Assembly (NCBI RefSeq): GCF_000715075.1
Contig: NC_134095.1
Coordinates: 61,066,419 to 61,130,418, forward strand
Reading direction: 5' to 3'
DNA length: 64,000 nt
Origin: Nicotiana tabacum
Taxonomy: Eukaryota > Streptophyta > Magnoliopsida > Solanales > Solanaceae
Shown piece after piece: positions 43,708-55,190 of this stretch (position 1 is the stretch's first letter; each line of letters starts with the position of its first letter). Under the pieces are notes generated by a model that saw only the letters and a program-made list of their open reading frames with translations, was not told the origin of the DNA and did no database searches. A program made the translations under genes and the position numbers.

Positions 43708-45483
43708 GTAATTTCTCTAATTTATTTTTCGGATCTTTATACAAATAGTATTTTTTTTCTAGCCGGTATACATATTATATATATAAATTATGTTTGAATA
43801 TACATAAAGTCAAATCTCTCTCTAACAGTTTTGTTTGTTCGGAATATTTTTGGATGTTATAGCGGAGTGCTGTTATATAGAACACATATTATAACATATC
43901 ATGAAAATTGATTCCGGAAAAGCTTGGCTTTTATAATGAAGTTGTTATATAGAGATTATATTATAGACAGGTTTGACCGTATATTATCTATTCGTCAGCT
44001 ATTTTTAATTTAATTTATTGAGTGTGCCCAATGGCGAAGCCACATAGTCATAAGTTGCACTGTGTACATAAATAAAATATTACGTTTTAAAGGTATATAA
44101 CATATATTGAACATCTTTGTCACAGGAAATTCTTTTCACTTTTTTTTAAATTTAAACACCCTTGGAAAAATTACTAGCTACACTATGCTGCTATTTGGAT
44201 TAATTCTTCTTTTCTCCTTTATTATCATTTACAAAAATGATGTATGTATTTTTTTTAATCCTTTGTTTCATGGATGATACTTTAAAAGGGAATCTCTTTT
44301 TCCTCAATTCTTTAGTCAAACTTTTCTGTGAAGTCTCGAACTCAATGACTCTTGTCTCCCTGTGGCTGATTGGCATATTTTATTAGTACAAGTTTTTGGG
44401 CACGGAGCTGAGTCTATTCACTGATAATGTTCGTCTCCCAAAATCATAGTCTTGTCGTTTCTATGATTTCAAATAATATTTCACAATGTTTAACATCAAA
44501 TACCTATGTCATTTAAAATAAAAAATAAAAAATAAAAAATAAAAATGTCGTCCTTTCTTCAAAATTTTCAAGTTCTATCGCCAGTGTCCTAGGAAGTTCC
44601 TTTTAATTAATTAATACTCTGCACTAATCTCCCCAAAATAAGTAGTCTTATTAAATACGGTAAAAAGAACAAAAAATAGACATAACATAACATGCCCATT
44701 CTTTATCCTTTTGTCTATACTTTATTCTATTTGTTAGTATTATTTACTGATTTGATCATATCAAATGTCAGTATCTGAGTTGGGTCCAGAGGACACAAGT
44801 AGAAACATAGTGGAAATCATATTTCAGTCAAGCTGGTTGAACAAAAAGACCCCAGTATGCAAGATTGACAGAATCTTGAAAATCAGAAATACTCCTAGAA
44901 CAATATCAAGATTTGAGGAGTATAGAGATGGTATCAAGGCTAAGGCCACTAACCTTCCCAAAAAACACCCACGTTGTATTGCTGATGGAAATGAACTCCT
45001 AAGGTTTCATTGCACAACATTCATGTGTTCCCTTGGCCTAAATGGCTCCTCAAATTTGTGCACTGTCCCAAATTGTAACATTTGTACTATCATCAAAAAT
45101 GGCTTCAAGTTGGCTACTACTGATGGTACAAAGAAAGGTAATTACTGAATGAAGAGACAATTTTTTCTTTTTTCATACTTTTCGATAGAAAATGATTCGA
45201 ATTTTTAACAGGTATATTGACAACGGCAACGAGTGGGAAGGCGCACGATAGCACGAGAGTTGTGCCAGATGATGATGATGATGATGATGATGATAATGAC
45301 AAGAGGGCAATGTTAGTTTGCAGGGTGATTGCAGGAAGGGTGAAGAAAAATTTGGATGGGAATTTGGAGGAGTATGATTCAATTGCTGGAGCTGCTGGAG
45401 TTTATTCCAATTTGGATGAGTTGTATGTTTTTAATCCTAAGGCTATATTGCCATGCTTTGTTGTCATTTACAAGGGTTTCTAG
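43092..45483 (+). CDS. Plant C2H2-like zinc-finger protein, three exons
   Basis: Exons 43092-43707, 44772-45137 and 45212-45483; both introns (1064 and 74 bp) are GT-AG and phases fit, giving 417 residues. N-terminal 100 residues are basic and Ser/Lys-rich, then a Ser run (about 124-132). The finger is CSECGDIFTKLENLELHQAVRH (positions about 183-204: C-x2-C-x12-H-x4-H), preceded by GCYECRMVVDP. Exon 2 has FQSSWL, RFHCTTFMCSLG and CNICTIIKNGF; exon 3 has AMLVCRVIAGRVKK and ends YVFNPKAILPCFVVIYKGF. These blocks mark a plant family annotated as C2H2-like (Arabidopsis At1g75710/At4g27240 type, from memory), whose C-terminal half is said to have a PARP-like fold. Function is not known to me. The 3' end is duplicated twice downstream. 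Confidence 0.9.
43708..44771 (+). other. Intron 1 of the zinc-finger gene
   Basis: 1064 bp, AT-rich, with a (aaaat)n run at about 44518-44546. No other feature was seen. Confidence 0.75.
44772..45137 (+). CDS. Zinc-finger gene exon 2
   Basis: 366 nt; acceptor ATGTCAG, donor AAAG|GTAATT. Encodes (V)SELGPEDTSRNIVEIIFQSS through TDGTKK plus one base. Confidence 0.88.
45212..45483 (+). CDS. Zinc-finger gene exon 3
   Basis: 272 nt; acceptor TTTTTAACAG. Contains a (GAT)n-derived run of nine Asp (about 45269-45295) and the conserved FNPKAILPCFVVIY end. TAG is at 45481-45483. Sequence from 45378 onward reappears at 54667, and from 45541 at 58379. Confidence 0.9.
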
Positions 45484-45823
45484 TGAGACAATTAGGTTGT
45501 TTTTTCCTTCTCATTCTATGACATCAATATTTTTCATTTGTTTTGTTTAAATGAATGAAAATGTCAATAACTTCTCGTATATAATTCTTCTTAACTTATA
45601 CTAGTATTTAAATTATATGTTTAAATTACCTTTGTCATCTTATAAGGCTATCACGCTTTTAAACTGACAAATACCCTCCATTTTTCAGAATTGTGTGCTT
45701 TTTATCTTATTAATTTATTTTGTGCAAAATTTTTGTTGTCTTTTTATCTCAAGTTGAATAATCAAAGTGTACATATGAAAAACAGGTAGTGTATTAATAC
45801 AATTGTAAACCTTCTTTTAGTTA

Positions 45824-45842
45824 CTCTACCTCTCCAGGTAGG
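45824..45842 (+). repeat. RTE LINE tail, left part (outermost layer of the nest)
   Basis: ctctacctctccaggtagg is the left part of an RTE 3' tail that resumes at 59852 (ggtctgcat...cagaccccac). The 21-bp duplication beginning ttgtaaacc flanks the composite exactly at 45803-45823 and 59917-59937. Confidence 0.75.
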
Positions 45843-45850
45843 GATACGGG

Positions 45851-45869
45851 CAGTGACGGATGTAGAGTA
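45851..45869. mobile_element. hAT-like MITE, left part
   Basis: Terminus cagtgacggatgtag pairs with the right terminus ctagatccgcctctg (59829-59843). 8-bp flanks gatacggg (45843-45850) and gatagggg (59844-59851) differ at one base. The copia element split it at GAGTA. Confidence 0.75.
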
Positions 45870-46827
45870 TGTTATTAAGCCTGTATTTGTAAATAATGAT
45901 TCTGGAAATTAGAACGTTAGCTTATAAACGTAAATATAAATAAAACAGAAATTAATTCGAGCCCACTGAATTCACAGTGTTTCCTTAAGGAATTTAATCC
46001 CCTCCTAGTACCCAAGGTTATGGATTATTTCCTCTCAGGATAGAACGAATTACACACTGGTGTAGCGGTACTTCAAACCCCAGTGTTTCAACGAACACAA
46101 AGTTCGGCAGCAAATCACACTTACAGTTGCTTTGTTTGTAGTTTAAAACAATGCATAACAAGGGAGGAGAACTCAGAAGTCGAATGAAAATTCTAAGAAG
46201 AAGGAATGCAAATTATAGCCAACGTTGAGTTTTCGGTGAAGAGAAGATCAATAGCTCTCAATTCTATTTTGGTGTGTTTTTCTCCAACTGCTGCTGTTCA
46301 TATTTATAGCAGTCAGTTGTGAGACCCGCCCCCTCTCCATGGTGGAGCATGCACTAGCTTGTTATGCATCAAACCATGGTGGAGCATGCACTAGCTTGTT
46401 ATGGAGCAAGCACTTAGCCATGGTGGGAGGAGCACTAGGTGACTGCTATTGCAACTGGTGGTACAATACACAGATTGGAACATATCCAATTAATATCTAC
46501 TATTAACAAATAAATTTGGTCCAAAAAATTAATCAATCAATCGATCATTTGACCAAATCCAAATCCAAATCCGAAGCCGAAGCCGTAACCGAATCCGAGC
46601 CGAGCGAGCGACGATGACGGCGCGAGGCTTGCCTTCTTCTTAACTCTTTAAGAGCTACATGAAGTGCATTTGTATATAAACCCAGCAAACTCCTTTTCCT
46701 CTACCAATGAAGGACAATGTCTCATTAAAAGGAGAGGGAAACTTAAAATTTTACTCAAAATTTTCATTTCCCTCCATTTCCCATTCTCCCTCTTTTTAAT
46801 ACCTTTCTATATTAAAAAGAAACTCAA
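45870..46827 (-). repeat. Copia LTR1
   Basis: About 960 bp, starting TGTTATTAAGCC on the plus strand. It contains two to three tandem units of about 37 bp around 46341-46415 (catggtggagcatgcactag) and short ccgaagcc repeats near 46570. The terminal CA next to the internal region is lost. The 68-residue frame at 46664 is LTR sequence, not a gene. Confidence 0.85.
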
Positions 46828-47378
46828 GGATTATGAATGGGGAATGTCTATATCACGGAAGTATGCATGAAAAATTTGTGTGATTTGCAAGCAAGGATTA
46901 ATTGCATCTGGATAAGTAGATTTCCCTTTGAACTTTCCGTAGTGAACTTATGTCGGATATACTCGGTCAATCGGTAGATTTGATATCTTTGAACCGTCGA
47001 ACTTTAGTGTATACCTAGACAACCATAAGTCACACAATCAACCTTAACCGTCTTTGGTTCTCATTGTTGTGTTCGTTTCAGCCATGAACACTGCCTGGTT
47101 TCATAAGTGCGTAGAGAATTGGCCTTGCAAAATTCTCCTTGAAGAGGCTAACACTTCACACTTACATAGGTGATTCCTAAATGTGTCATCCCGTAGATAC
47201 ACTATTTAATATACCCCGTATCAAATTTAGAAATTATTAAAAAGCCTTAATGCTTTATCCTTGGTACTGAACATTGTTTCATCACGAGAATGGACCAAAA
47301 ATTTTGTTGACAATGTTGAACCGTCATTAATGACTTTTTTTGATCTCCTTGAACCTAGATCTTGGGATCTCCAGTCTT
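46828..47378 (-). other. Copia internal 1, 3' non-coding part
   Basis: Between the pol stop (47379-47381) and LTR1. Repeated with few changes in the other two internal regions. A clean polypurine tract is visible only in copy 3 (complement of tcccccacat at 56161-56170). Confidence 0.65.
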
Positions 47379-47957
47379 CTAGGTAGAGTTACCGCCACAA
47401 TGACTTGTTCTCGGCCATAGTCTCATTCCCCTCGATGATTTCTCAACTACCTCTCTAGTTAGGCCTTTTGTAAGTGGATCCGACACATTATCACTTGACC
47501 TTACATAGTCAATCGTGATAATTCCTCTAGAGAGTAGTTGCCTAACGGTTTTATGTCTTCGTCGTATCTGACGAGATTTACCGTTATACATAACGCTTCC
47601 AGCCCTTCCAATTGCTGCTTGGCTATCACAATGTATGCATATTGGTGCCAATGGTTTGGGCCAAAATGGAATGTCTTCCAAGAAATTTCGGAGCCATTCA
47701 ACTTCTTCATCGGCTTTATCTAAGGCTATGAACTCAGCCTCCATTGTAGAGCGGGCAATGCATGTTTGTTTGGACGACTTTCTAGATACCGTTCCTCCAC
47801 CAATAGTGAATACATATCCATTTGTGGACTTCGAATCAGTTGAACCGGTGATCCAATATGCATCACAATATCCTTCAATCACCATAGGATATTTACTATA
47901 GTGCAAATCAAAGTTTTGGGTATGTTCTAAATATCTCAAAACTCGTTTCATTGTCAT
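47379..47957 (-). pseudogene. Copia internal 1: RNase H region
   Basis: Frame [20 protein letters not shown] to ...SHCGGNST. Contains [30 protein letters not shown] and [11 protein letters not shown], the acidic blocks of copia RNase H, and ends [20 protein letters not shown]. It is separated from the RT frame by an in-frame stop just upstream. Confidence 0.9.
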
Positions 47958-47987
47958 CCAATGAGATTGACCTGGATTGCTCGTGTA

Positions 47988-48578
47988 TCAGATCAGTTTA
48001 CTTATAGCACAAGCTATATCTGGTCGTGTACAATTCATGATGTACATTAAGCATCCCAACACACGAGCATAATCCAATTGTGATATGCTTTGGCCTTTGA
48101 TCTTTGCTAATGCAAGATTCACGTCAATTGGAGTCTTTGCAACTTTAAAGCCTAAGTGCTTGAATTTTTCAAGTACTGTCTTAATATAATGAGATTGTGA
48201 CAATGCCAGACCTTGAGGAGTCTTTTGGATCTTAATCCTCAGAATTAAATCCGCAACTTCTAAGTCCTTCATATCAAACTTTCTAGTTAGTATATGCTTA
48301 GTCGCATCTATGTTGGCAATGTCATTACTCATTATCAGCATATCATCCACATATAGGCAAACAATGACTATGTGATTTGGAACATTTTTAATGTACACAC
48401 ATTTATCACATTCATTTATCTTAAAACCATTTGACAACATTGTTTGGTCAAATTTCGCATGCCATTGTTTGGGTGCTTGTTTTAGTCCGTAGAGGGAATT
48501 AACAAGTCTACATACCGTCTTTTCTTTACTTGGAACTACAAACCCTTCAGGTTGTTCCATGTAAATTTCTTCCTCCAA
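47988..48578 (-). pseudogene. Copia internal 1: reverse transcriptase, C-terminal part
   Basis: [28 protein letters not shown] and the catalytic [10 protein letters not shown] block, followed by [21 protein letters not shown] 1-bp deletion near 48597 cuts it off from the upstream frame (compare the intact [14 protein letters not shown] in copies 2 and 3). Confidence 0.9.
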
Positions 48579-48586
48579 ATCTCCAT

Positions 48587-49954
48587 TTAAGAAGGTTGTT
48601 TTACGTCCATTTGATGAATTTCAAGACCATAAACTGCAGCTAAAGCTACTAGCATTCGTATGAACGTAATTCTCGTCACTGGAGAATATGTATCAAAGTA
48701 GTCAAGACCTTCTGGTTGTCTATACCCTTTGACAACAAGTCTTGCTTTAAATTTATCAATAGTGCCATCATCTTTCATTTTTCTTTTAAAAATCCATTTA
48801 CACCCCAAAGGTTTATTTCCAGGAGGAAGATCAACCAATTCCCATGTATGGTTGTTCAATATGGATTCTATTTCACTATTGACTGCCTCTTTCCAGAACA
48901 ATGATTCCGAAGAAGACATAGCTTCTTTAAATGTTCGAGGCTCATTTTCCAATAAGAAAGTCACAAAATCTGGTCCAAACGAAGTAGTCGTTCTTTGACG
49001 TTTACTACGTCTTGGATCCTCCTGATAAAATGTACTTTCTTTTATTTCTTCCCGAAGTCGTTTAGATCCTTCACCAAACAACTCACATTCCTTTTTATAC
49101 GGATATATATTTTCAAAGAACTTAGCATTATCTGGTTCTATAACCGTATTATTATGAATGTCAGGATTTTCTGATTTATGAACTAGAAATCGATATGCTT
49201 TACTATTGGTCGCATATCCTATGAAAACACAATCAACTGTTTTTGGTCCTATTTTTACCCTTTTGGGATTAGGAACTTGAGCTTTTGCCAAACACCCCCA
49301 CACTTTCAAATAATTCAAGTTTGGCTTCCTTCCTTTCCATTTTTCATATGGAATGGATTGTGTTTTGCTATGGGGTACTCGATTTAGTATCCGGTTAGCC
49401 GTAAGAACGGCTTCCCCCCACAAGTTCGGCGGCAAACCAGAACTTATCAACAATGCATTCATCATCTCCTTTAATGAACGATTCTTTCTTTCCGCAATCC
49501 CATTGGATTGGGGCGTGTAAGGGGCTGTTGTTTGATGAATAATTCCATATTCTAAACATATTTGTTCAAAAGGAGATTCATATTCACCACCCCTATCACT
49601 TCTTATCATTTTGATTTTCTTGTTAAATTGCGTTTCAACTTCATTTTTGTATTGCTTAAATGCGTTTATTGCTTCATCTTTACTATTAAGTAAGTAAACA
49701 TAGCAATATCGAGTACTGTCGTCAATAAAAGTTATGAAATACTTCTTTCCACCGTGAGATGGTATTGACTTCATATCACAAATATCTGTGTGAATTAAGT
49801 CTAAAGGATTTGAATTCCTTTCTACCGACTTATAAGGATGTTTAACATACTTAGATTCCACACATATTTGACATTTTGATTTTTTGCATTCAAACTTAGG
49901 CAATATTTCCAAGTTAATCATTTTCCGCAAGGTTTTATAATTGACATGACCCAA
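48587..49954 (-). pseudogene. Copia internal 1: integrase and N-terminal RT
   Basis: Pre-integrase zinc region (CKKSKCQICVESK), then the integrase core with HTDICD, MIRSDRGGEY and SNGIAERKNRS (the D, D, E residues), GYATNSKAYRF, and an RT start with [20 protein letters not shown] and [11 protein letters not shown]. It ends abnormally as MDVKQPS because of the deletion that separates it from the next frame. The frame upstream to 50068 is open after the stop at 50069-50071. Confidence 0.92.
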
Positions 49955-50068
49955 ATGTACATGACATAAATCATTTGACTCAAGTAAGTAAGAAGAAGCT
50001 GAAGTCTTATTATTATTGTCACCAACTATTACATTGAGCTTGAAAAGGCCCTCGGTGAGGTAACCTTT

Positions 50069-50707
50069 TCATACAAATATTTCATTCTTACTTATTACAA
50101 CCTTGTCGGATACAAAAACGCACTTGAAACCGTGCTTTACAAGAAGTCCAGTATAGACTAAATTCTTCCTAATTTTGGGAACATGAAGGACGTTGTTCAA
50201 AGTCATGACCTTGCCAGAAGTCATCTTGAGAAATATCTTCCCATATCCTTCAATTTTTGCTGTAGCAGCATTTCCCATAGAAAGCGTCTCTTCGGGTCCA
50301 GCAGAAGCATAAGTAGAAAATGCTTCCCTCACAGCACAAACATGGCGAGTGGCTCCAAAATCAATCCACCACTCCTTAGGATTTCCTACCAGGTTGCATT
50401 CAGAAAGCATGGCACACAAATCATCAACATCATCATGCTTTTCTACCATGTTTGCTTGACCCCTTTTCTTGTCTTTCTTTCGAGCACGACACTCCTTAGA
50501 TTTGTGTCCGGTTTTCCTACAGTTGTAGCAGTTTCCACTGAACCGCTTCTTGCTTGGGTTGTATTTCGGACCAGAAGCATTCTTTCTCTTTTTGTTATCT
50601 TCAACAATATTTGCTCCCATTATTGTTGAATTTCCATGGCCTCTCTTTTCAGCAGCTTTATTGTTCTCTTCGATTCTCAATCGAACAATGAGATCTTCAA
50701 GGGACAT
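50069..50707 (-). pseudogene. Copia internal 1: gag C terminus and protease
   Basis: Zinc knuckle CYNCRKTGHKSKEC (C-x2-C-x4-H-x4-C) and protease with IDFGATRHVC, where the catalytic D-[ST]-G is altered to D-F-G. A TGA ends the frame at 50069-50071 where the other side continues KGYLTEGLFKLN. Another TGA separates it from gag upstream, and in-frame homology continues across it. Confidence 0.88.
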
Positions 50708-50713
50708 CTCCTT

Positions 50714-51376
50714 TCATTTGTGTTTCAAATAATTTTTGAAGTCCTTCCACAATGGAGGCAACTTCTCAAGTATTGCTGCTACTTGGAATTCTTCATTGAT
50801 GATAAGACTTTCAATGAAAATTTCGTTAATAAAATTACTAAAAATTTTACTTTCAACATCAGTATTCTTTTGAAATATACCTTCAGCAAGTAGATCATGA
50901 ATAATTACTTGCAATTCCTGGACTTGGGTAATAACAGACTTGCTATCTACAGTTTTGTAGTCCAAAAATTTTGCAGCCACGAATTTCTTCATCCCGACAT
51001 CTTCAGTTTTGTATTTCTTTTCAAGCACATTCCACAATTCTTTTGATGTCTCCACGCCACTGTATATATTATACAGATTATCATCCAGTCCGCTAAGAAT
51101 ATAATTCTTGCACAAAAAATCAGAATGCTTCCACGCCTCAATCACGAGAAAGCTTTCATTCTCTGGAGTTTCATTTGGCAGATCAGGAACATCTTCCTTG
51201 ATGAACTTCTGTAGACATAACGTAGTCAGGTAGAAGAACATCTTCTGCTGCCAGCGCTTGAAATCAATCCCGGAAATATTTTCGGGTTTTTCGGTCGGTG
51301 CTAAAACCGGTGTTCGGCTTGTCGATGCGTTGGCAGTCACCATCGGAAAAGCTTGATTTCCGTTGTCATTCGCCAT
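50714..51376 (-). pseudogene. Copia internal 1: gag N-terminal region
   Basis: 220 residues, MANDNGNQAFPMVTANASTS, then FKRWQQKMFFYLTTLCLQKF, GLDDNLYNIYSGVETSKELW and LEKLPPLWKDFKNYLKHK, ending at a TGA. The next residues (KEMSLEDLIVRLRIEE) follow in frame, so one nonsense change interrupts gag. Confidence 0.9.
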
Positions 51377-51631
51377 TTTTTCTAGGAAAAAAATGACACA
51401 AACAAACGTTTAAAAACTGGAGTAAAAAATCACGTAGATTTTAATCTTCAACAAAACGCCACGAAGGCTTTAAAACTGGAGTAAAAAATCACGTAGATTT
51501 TAATCTCCAACAAACCGCCACGAAGGCTTTACTCTCCAAACGGGACTACACAAAAACCACAAAGGTTTTAGTTTCCAGAATAATAAAAGTAACACAAATA
51601 CAGAAATAAAAATTATTAAATTCCTTAAGCT
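51377..51631 (-). other. Copia leader with a 59-bp tandem repeat
   Basis: Two units of 59 bp at 51413-51471 and 51472-51530 (aaaactggagtaaaaaatca ... cacgaaggcttt) differ at a few bases. I could not identify a tRNA primer site beside LTR2. Confidence 0.75.
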
Positions 51632-52609
51632 TGTTATTAAGCCTGTATTTGTAAATAATGATTCTGGAAATTAGAACGTTAGCTTATAAATGTAAATATA
51701 AATGATATAAATGAACCAAAAATTAATTCGAGCCCACTGAATTCACAGTATTTCCTTAATGAATTTAATCCCCTCCTAGTACCCAAGGTTATGGATTATT
51801 TCCTCCCAGGATAGAACGAATTGCACACTGGTGTAGCAGTACTTAAAACCCCAGTGTTTCAGCGAACACAAAGTTCGGCAGCAAATCACACATACGGTTG
51901 CTTTATTTGTAGTTTAAAACAATGCAGAACAAGGGAGGAGAACTCAAAAGTCGAATGGAAATTCTGAGAGGAAGGAATGCAAATTATAGCCAACGTTGAG
52001 TTTTCGGTGAAGAGAAGATCAAAAGCTCTCAATTCTGTTTTGGTGTGTTTTTCTCCAACTGCTGCTGTTCATATTTATAGTAGTCAGTTGTGAGACCCGC
52101 CTCCTCTCCATGTGGAGCATGCACTAGCTTGTTATGGAGCAAGCCATGGTGGAGCATGGACTAGCTTGTTATGGAGCAAGCACTTAGCCATGGTGGGAGG
52201 AGCACTAGGCGGCTGCTATTGCAACTGGTGGTACAATACACGGATTGGAACATATTCAATTAATATCTATTATTAACAAATAAATTTGGTCCAAAAAATT
52301 AATCAATCAATCAATCATTTGACCAAATCCAAATCCAAATCCAAATCCGAAGCCGAAGCCGTAGCCGTAACCGAATCCGAGCCGAGCGAGCGACGATGAC
52401 GGCGCGAGGCTTGCCTTCTTCTTAACTCTTTAAGAGCTACATGAAGTGCATTTGTATATAAACCCAGCAAACTCCTTTTTCTCTACCAATGAAGGACAAT
52501 GTCTCATTAAAAGGAGAGGGAAACTTAAAATTTTACTCAAAATTTTCATTTCCCTCCATTTCCCATTCTCTCTCTTTTTAATACCTTTCTATATTAAAAA
52601 GAAACTCAA
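51632..52609 (-). repeat. Copia LTR2
   Basis: Begins TGTTATTAAGCC. It serves internal 1 on one side and internal 2 on the other, as expected after unequal recombination between LTRs. It has an extra ccaaat unit and an extra gccgta unit near 52325-52365. Confidence 0.85.
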
Positions 52610-53156
52610 GGATTATGAATGGGGAATGTCTATATCACGGAAGTATGCATGAAAAATTTGTGTGATTTGCAAGCAAGGATTAATTGCATCTGGATAAGTT
52701 TCCCTTTGAACTTTCCGTAGTGAACTTATGTCGGATATACTCGGTCAATCGGTAGATTTGATATCTTTGAACCGTCGAACTTTAGTGTATACCTAGACAA
52801 CCATAAGTCACACAATCAACCTTAACCGTCTTTGGTTCTCATTGTTGTGTTCGTTTCAGCCATGAACACTGCCTGGTTTCATAAGTGTGTAGAGAATTGG
52901 CCTTGCAAAATTCTCCTTGAAGCGGCTAATACTTCACACTTACATAGGTGATTCCTAAACGTGTCATCCCGTAGAAACACTATTTAATATACCCCGTATC
53001 AAATTTAGAAATCATTAAAAAGCCTTAATGCTTTATCCTTGGTACTGAACATTGTTTCATCACGAGAATGGACCAAAATTTTTGTTGACAATGTTGAACC
53101 GTCATTAATGACTTTGTTTGATCTCCTTGAACCTAGATCTTGGGATCTCCAGTCTT

Positions 53157-54614
53157 CTATGTAGAGTTACTGCCACAATGACTTGTTCTCGGCCATAGTC
53201 CCATTCCCCTCGATGATTTCTCAACTACCTCTCTAGTTAGGCCTTTTGTAAGTGGATCCGACACATTATCACTTGTCCTTATATAGTCAATCGTGATAAT
53301 TCCTCTAGAGAGTAGTTGCCTAACGGTTTTATATCTTCGTCGTATATGACGAGATTTACCGTTATACATAATGCTCCCAGCCCTTCCAATTGTTGCTTGG
53401 CTATCACAATGTATGCATATTGGTGCCAACGGTTTGGGCCAAAATGGAATGTCTTCCAAGAAATTTCGGAGCCATTCAGCTTCTTCACCGGCTTTATCTA
53501 AGGCTATGAACTCAACCTCCATTGTAGAGCGGGCAATACATGTTTGTTTGGACGACTTCCAAGATACCGCTCCTCCACCAATAGTGAATATATATCCACT
53601 TGTGGACTTCGAATCAGTTGAACCGGTGATCCAATTTGCATCACAATATCCTTCAATCACCGCAGGATATTTACTGTAGTGCAAATCAAAGTTTTGGGTA
53701 TGTTCTAAATATCCCAAAACTCGTTTCATTGTCATCCAATAAGATTGACCTGGATTGCTCGTGTATCGGCTCAGTTTACTTATAGCACAAGCTATATCTG
53801 GTCGTGTACAATTCATGATGTACATTAAGCATCCCAACACACGAGCATAATCCAATTGTGATATGCTTTGGCCTTTGTTCTTTGCTAATGCAAGATTCAC
53901 GTCAATTGGAGTCTTTGCAACTTTAATGCCTAAGTGCTTGAATTTTTCAAGTACTGTCTTAATATAATGAGATTGTGACAATTCCATACCTTGAGGAGTC
54001 TTTTGGATCTTAATCCCCAGAATTAAATCCGCAACTCCCAAGTCCTTCATATCAAACTTGCTAGTTAATATACGCTTAGTCGCATTTATGTTGGCAATGT
54101 CATTACTCATTATCAACATATCATCCACATATAGGCAAACAATGACTATGTGATTTGGAACATTTTTAATGTACACACATTTATCACATTCATTTATCTT
54201 AAAACCATTTGACAACATTGTTTGGCCAAATTTCGCATGCCATTGTTTGGGTGCTTGTTTTAGTCCGTAGAGGGACTTAACAAGTCTACATACCGTCTTT
54301 TCTTTACTTGGAACAAACCCTTCAGGTTGTTCCATGTAAATTTCTTCCTCCAAATCTCCATTTAAGAAGGCTGTCTTTACGTCCATTTGATGAATTTCAA
54401 GACCATAAACTGCAGCTAAAGCTATTAGCATTCGTATGGACGTAATTCTCGTCACTCGAGAATATGTATCAAAGTAGTCAAGATCTTCTGGTTGTCTATA
54501 CCCTTTGACAACAAGTCTTGATTTAAATTTATCAATAGTGCCATCATCTTTCATTTTTCTTTTAAAAATCCATTTACACCCCAAAGGTTTATTTCCAGGA
54601 GGAAGATCAACCAA
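53157..54614 (-). pseudogene. Copia internal 2: RT-RNase H, uninterrupted but N-truncated
   Basis: 485-codon open frame from within RT ([19 protein letters not shown]) through [30 protein letters not shown], RNase H blocks and ...CGSNST. gag, protease, integrase and the RT start are absent because the copy ends at the junction at 54667. The open frame suggests little time since duplication or chance; without gag or integrase it cannot act alone. Confidence 0.92.
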
Positions 54615-54666
54615 TTCTCATGTATGGTTGTTCAATATGGATTCTATTTCACTATTGACTGCCTCT

Positions 54667-55190
54667 TTCAATTGCTGGAGCTGTTGGAGTTTATTCCAAT
54701 TTGGATTCAATTGCTGGAGCTGTTGGAGTTTATTCCAATTTGGATGAGTTGTATGTTTTTAATCCTAAGGCTATATTGCCATGCTTTGTTGTCATTTACA
54801 AGGGTTTCTAGTGAGACAATTAGGTTGTTTTTTCCTTCTCATTCTATGACATCAATATTTTTCATTTGTTTTGTTTAAATGAATGAAAATGTCAATAACT
54901 TCTCGTATATAATTTTTCTTAACTTATACTAGTATTTAAATTTTATGTTTAAATTACCTTTGTCATCTTATAAGGCTATCACACTTTTACACTGACAAAT
55001 ACTCTCCATTTTTCAGAATTGTGTGCTTTTTATCTTATTAATTTATTTTGTGCAAAATTTTTGTTGTCTTTTTATCTCAAGTTGAATAATCAAAGCGTAT
55101 ATATGAAAAACAGGTAGTATATTAATACAATTGTAAACCTTCTTTTAGTTACTCTACCTCTCCAGGTAGGGATACGGGCGATGTAGAGTA
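54667..55190 (+). pseudogene. Duplicated 3' end of the zinc-finger gene, copy 1
   Basis: Matches 45378-45869: coding end (SIAGAAGVYSNLDELYVFNP-like with A to V), stop, 3' flank and the copied RTE and MITE bits up to GAGTA. A 39-bp piece of the exon is present twice in tandem (54667-54705 and 54706-54744). The left junction joins copia sequence 'gcctc' to the gene at the shared ttc. Confidence 0.9.

Noticed and set aside
46664..46870. 68-residue frame repeated at 52446 and 56001
   Set aside because: It lies across the copia LTR and its border and is antisense to the element; the repetition only reflects the LTR copies.
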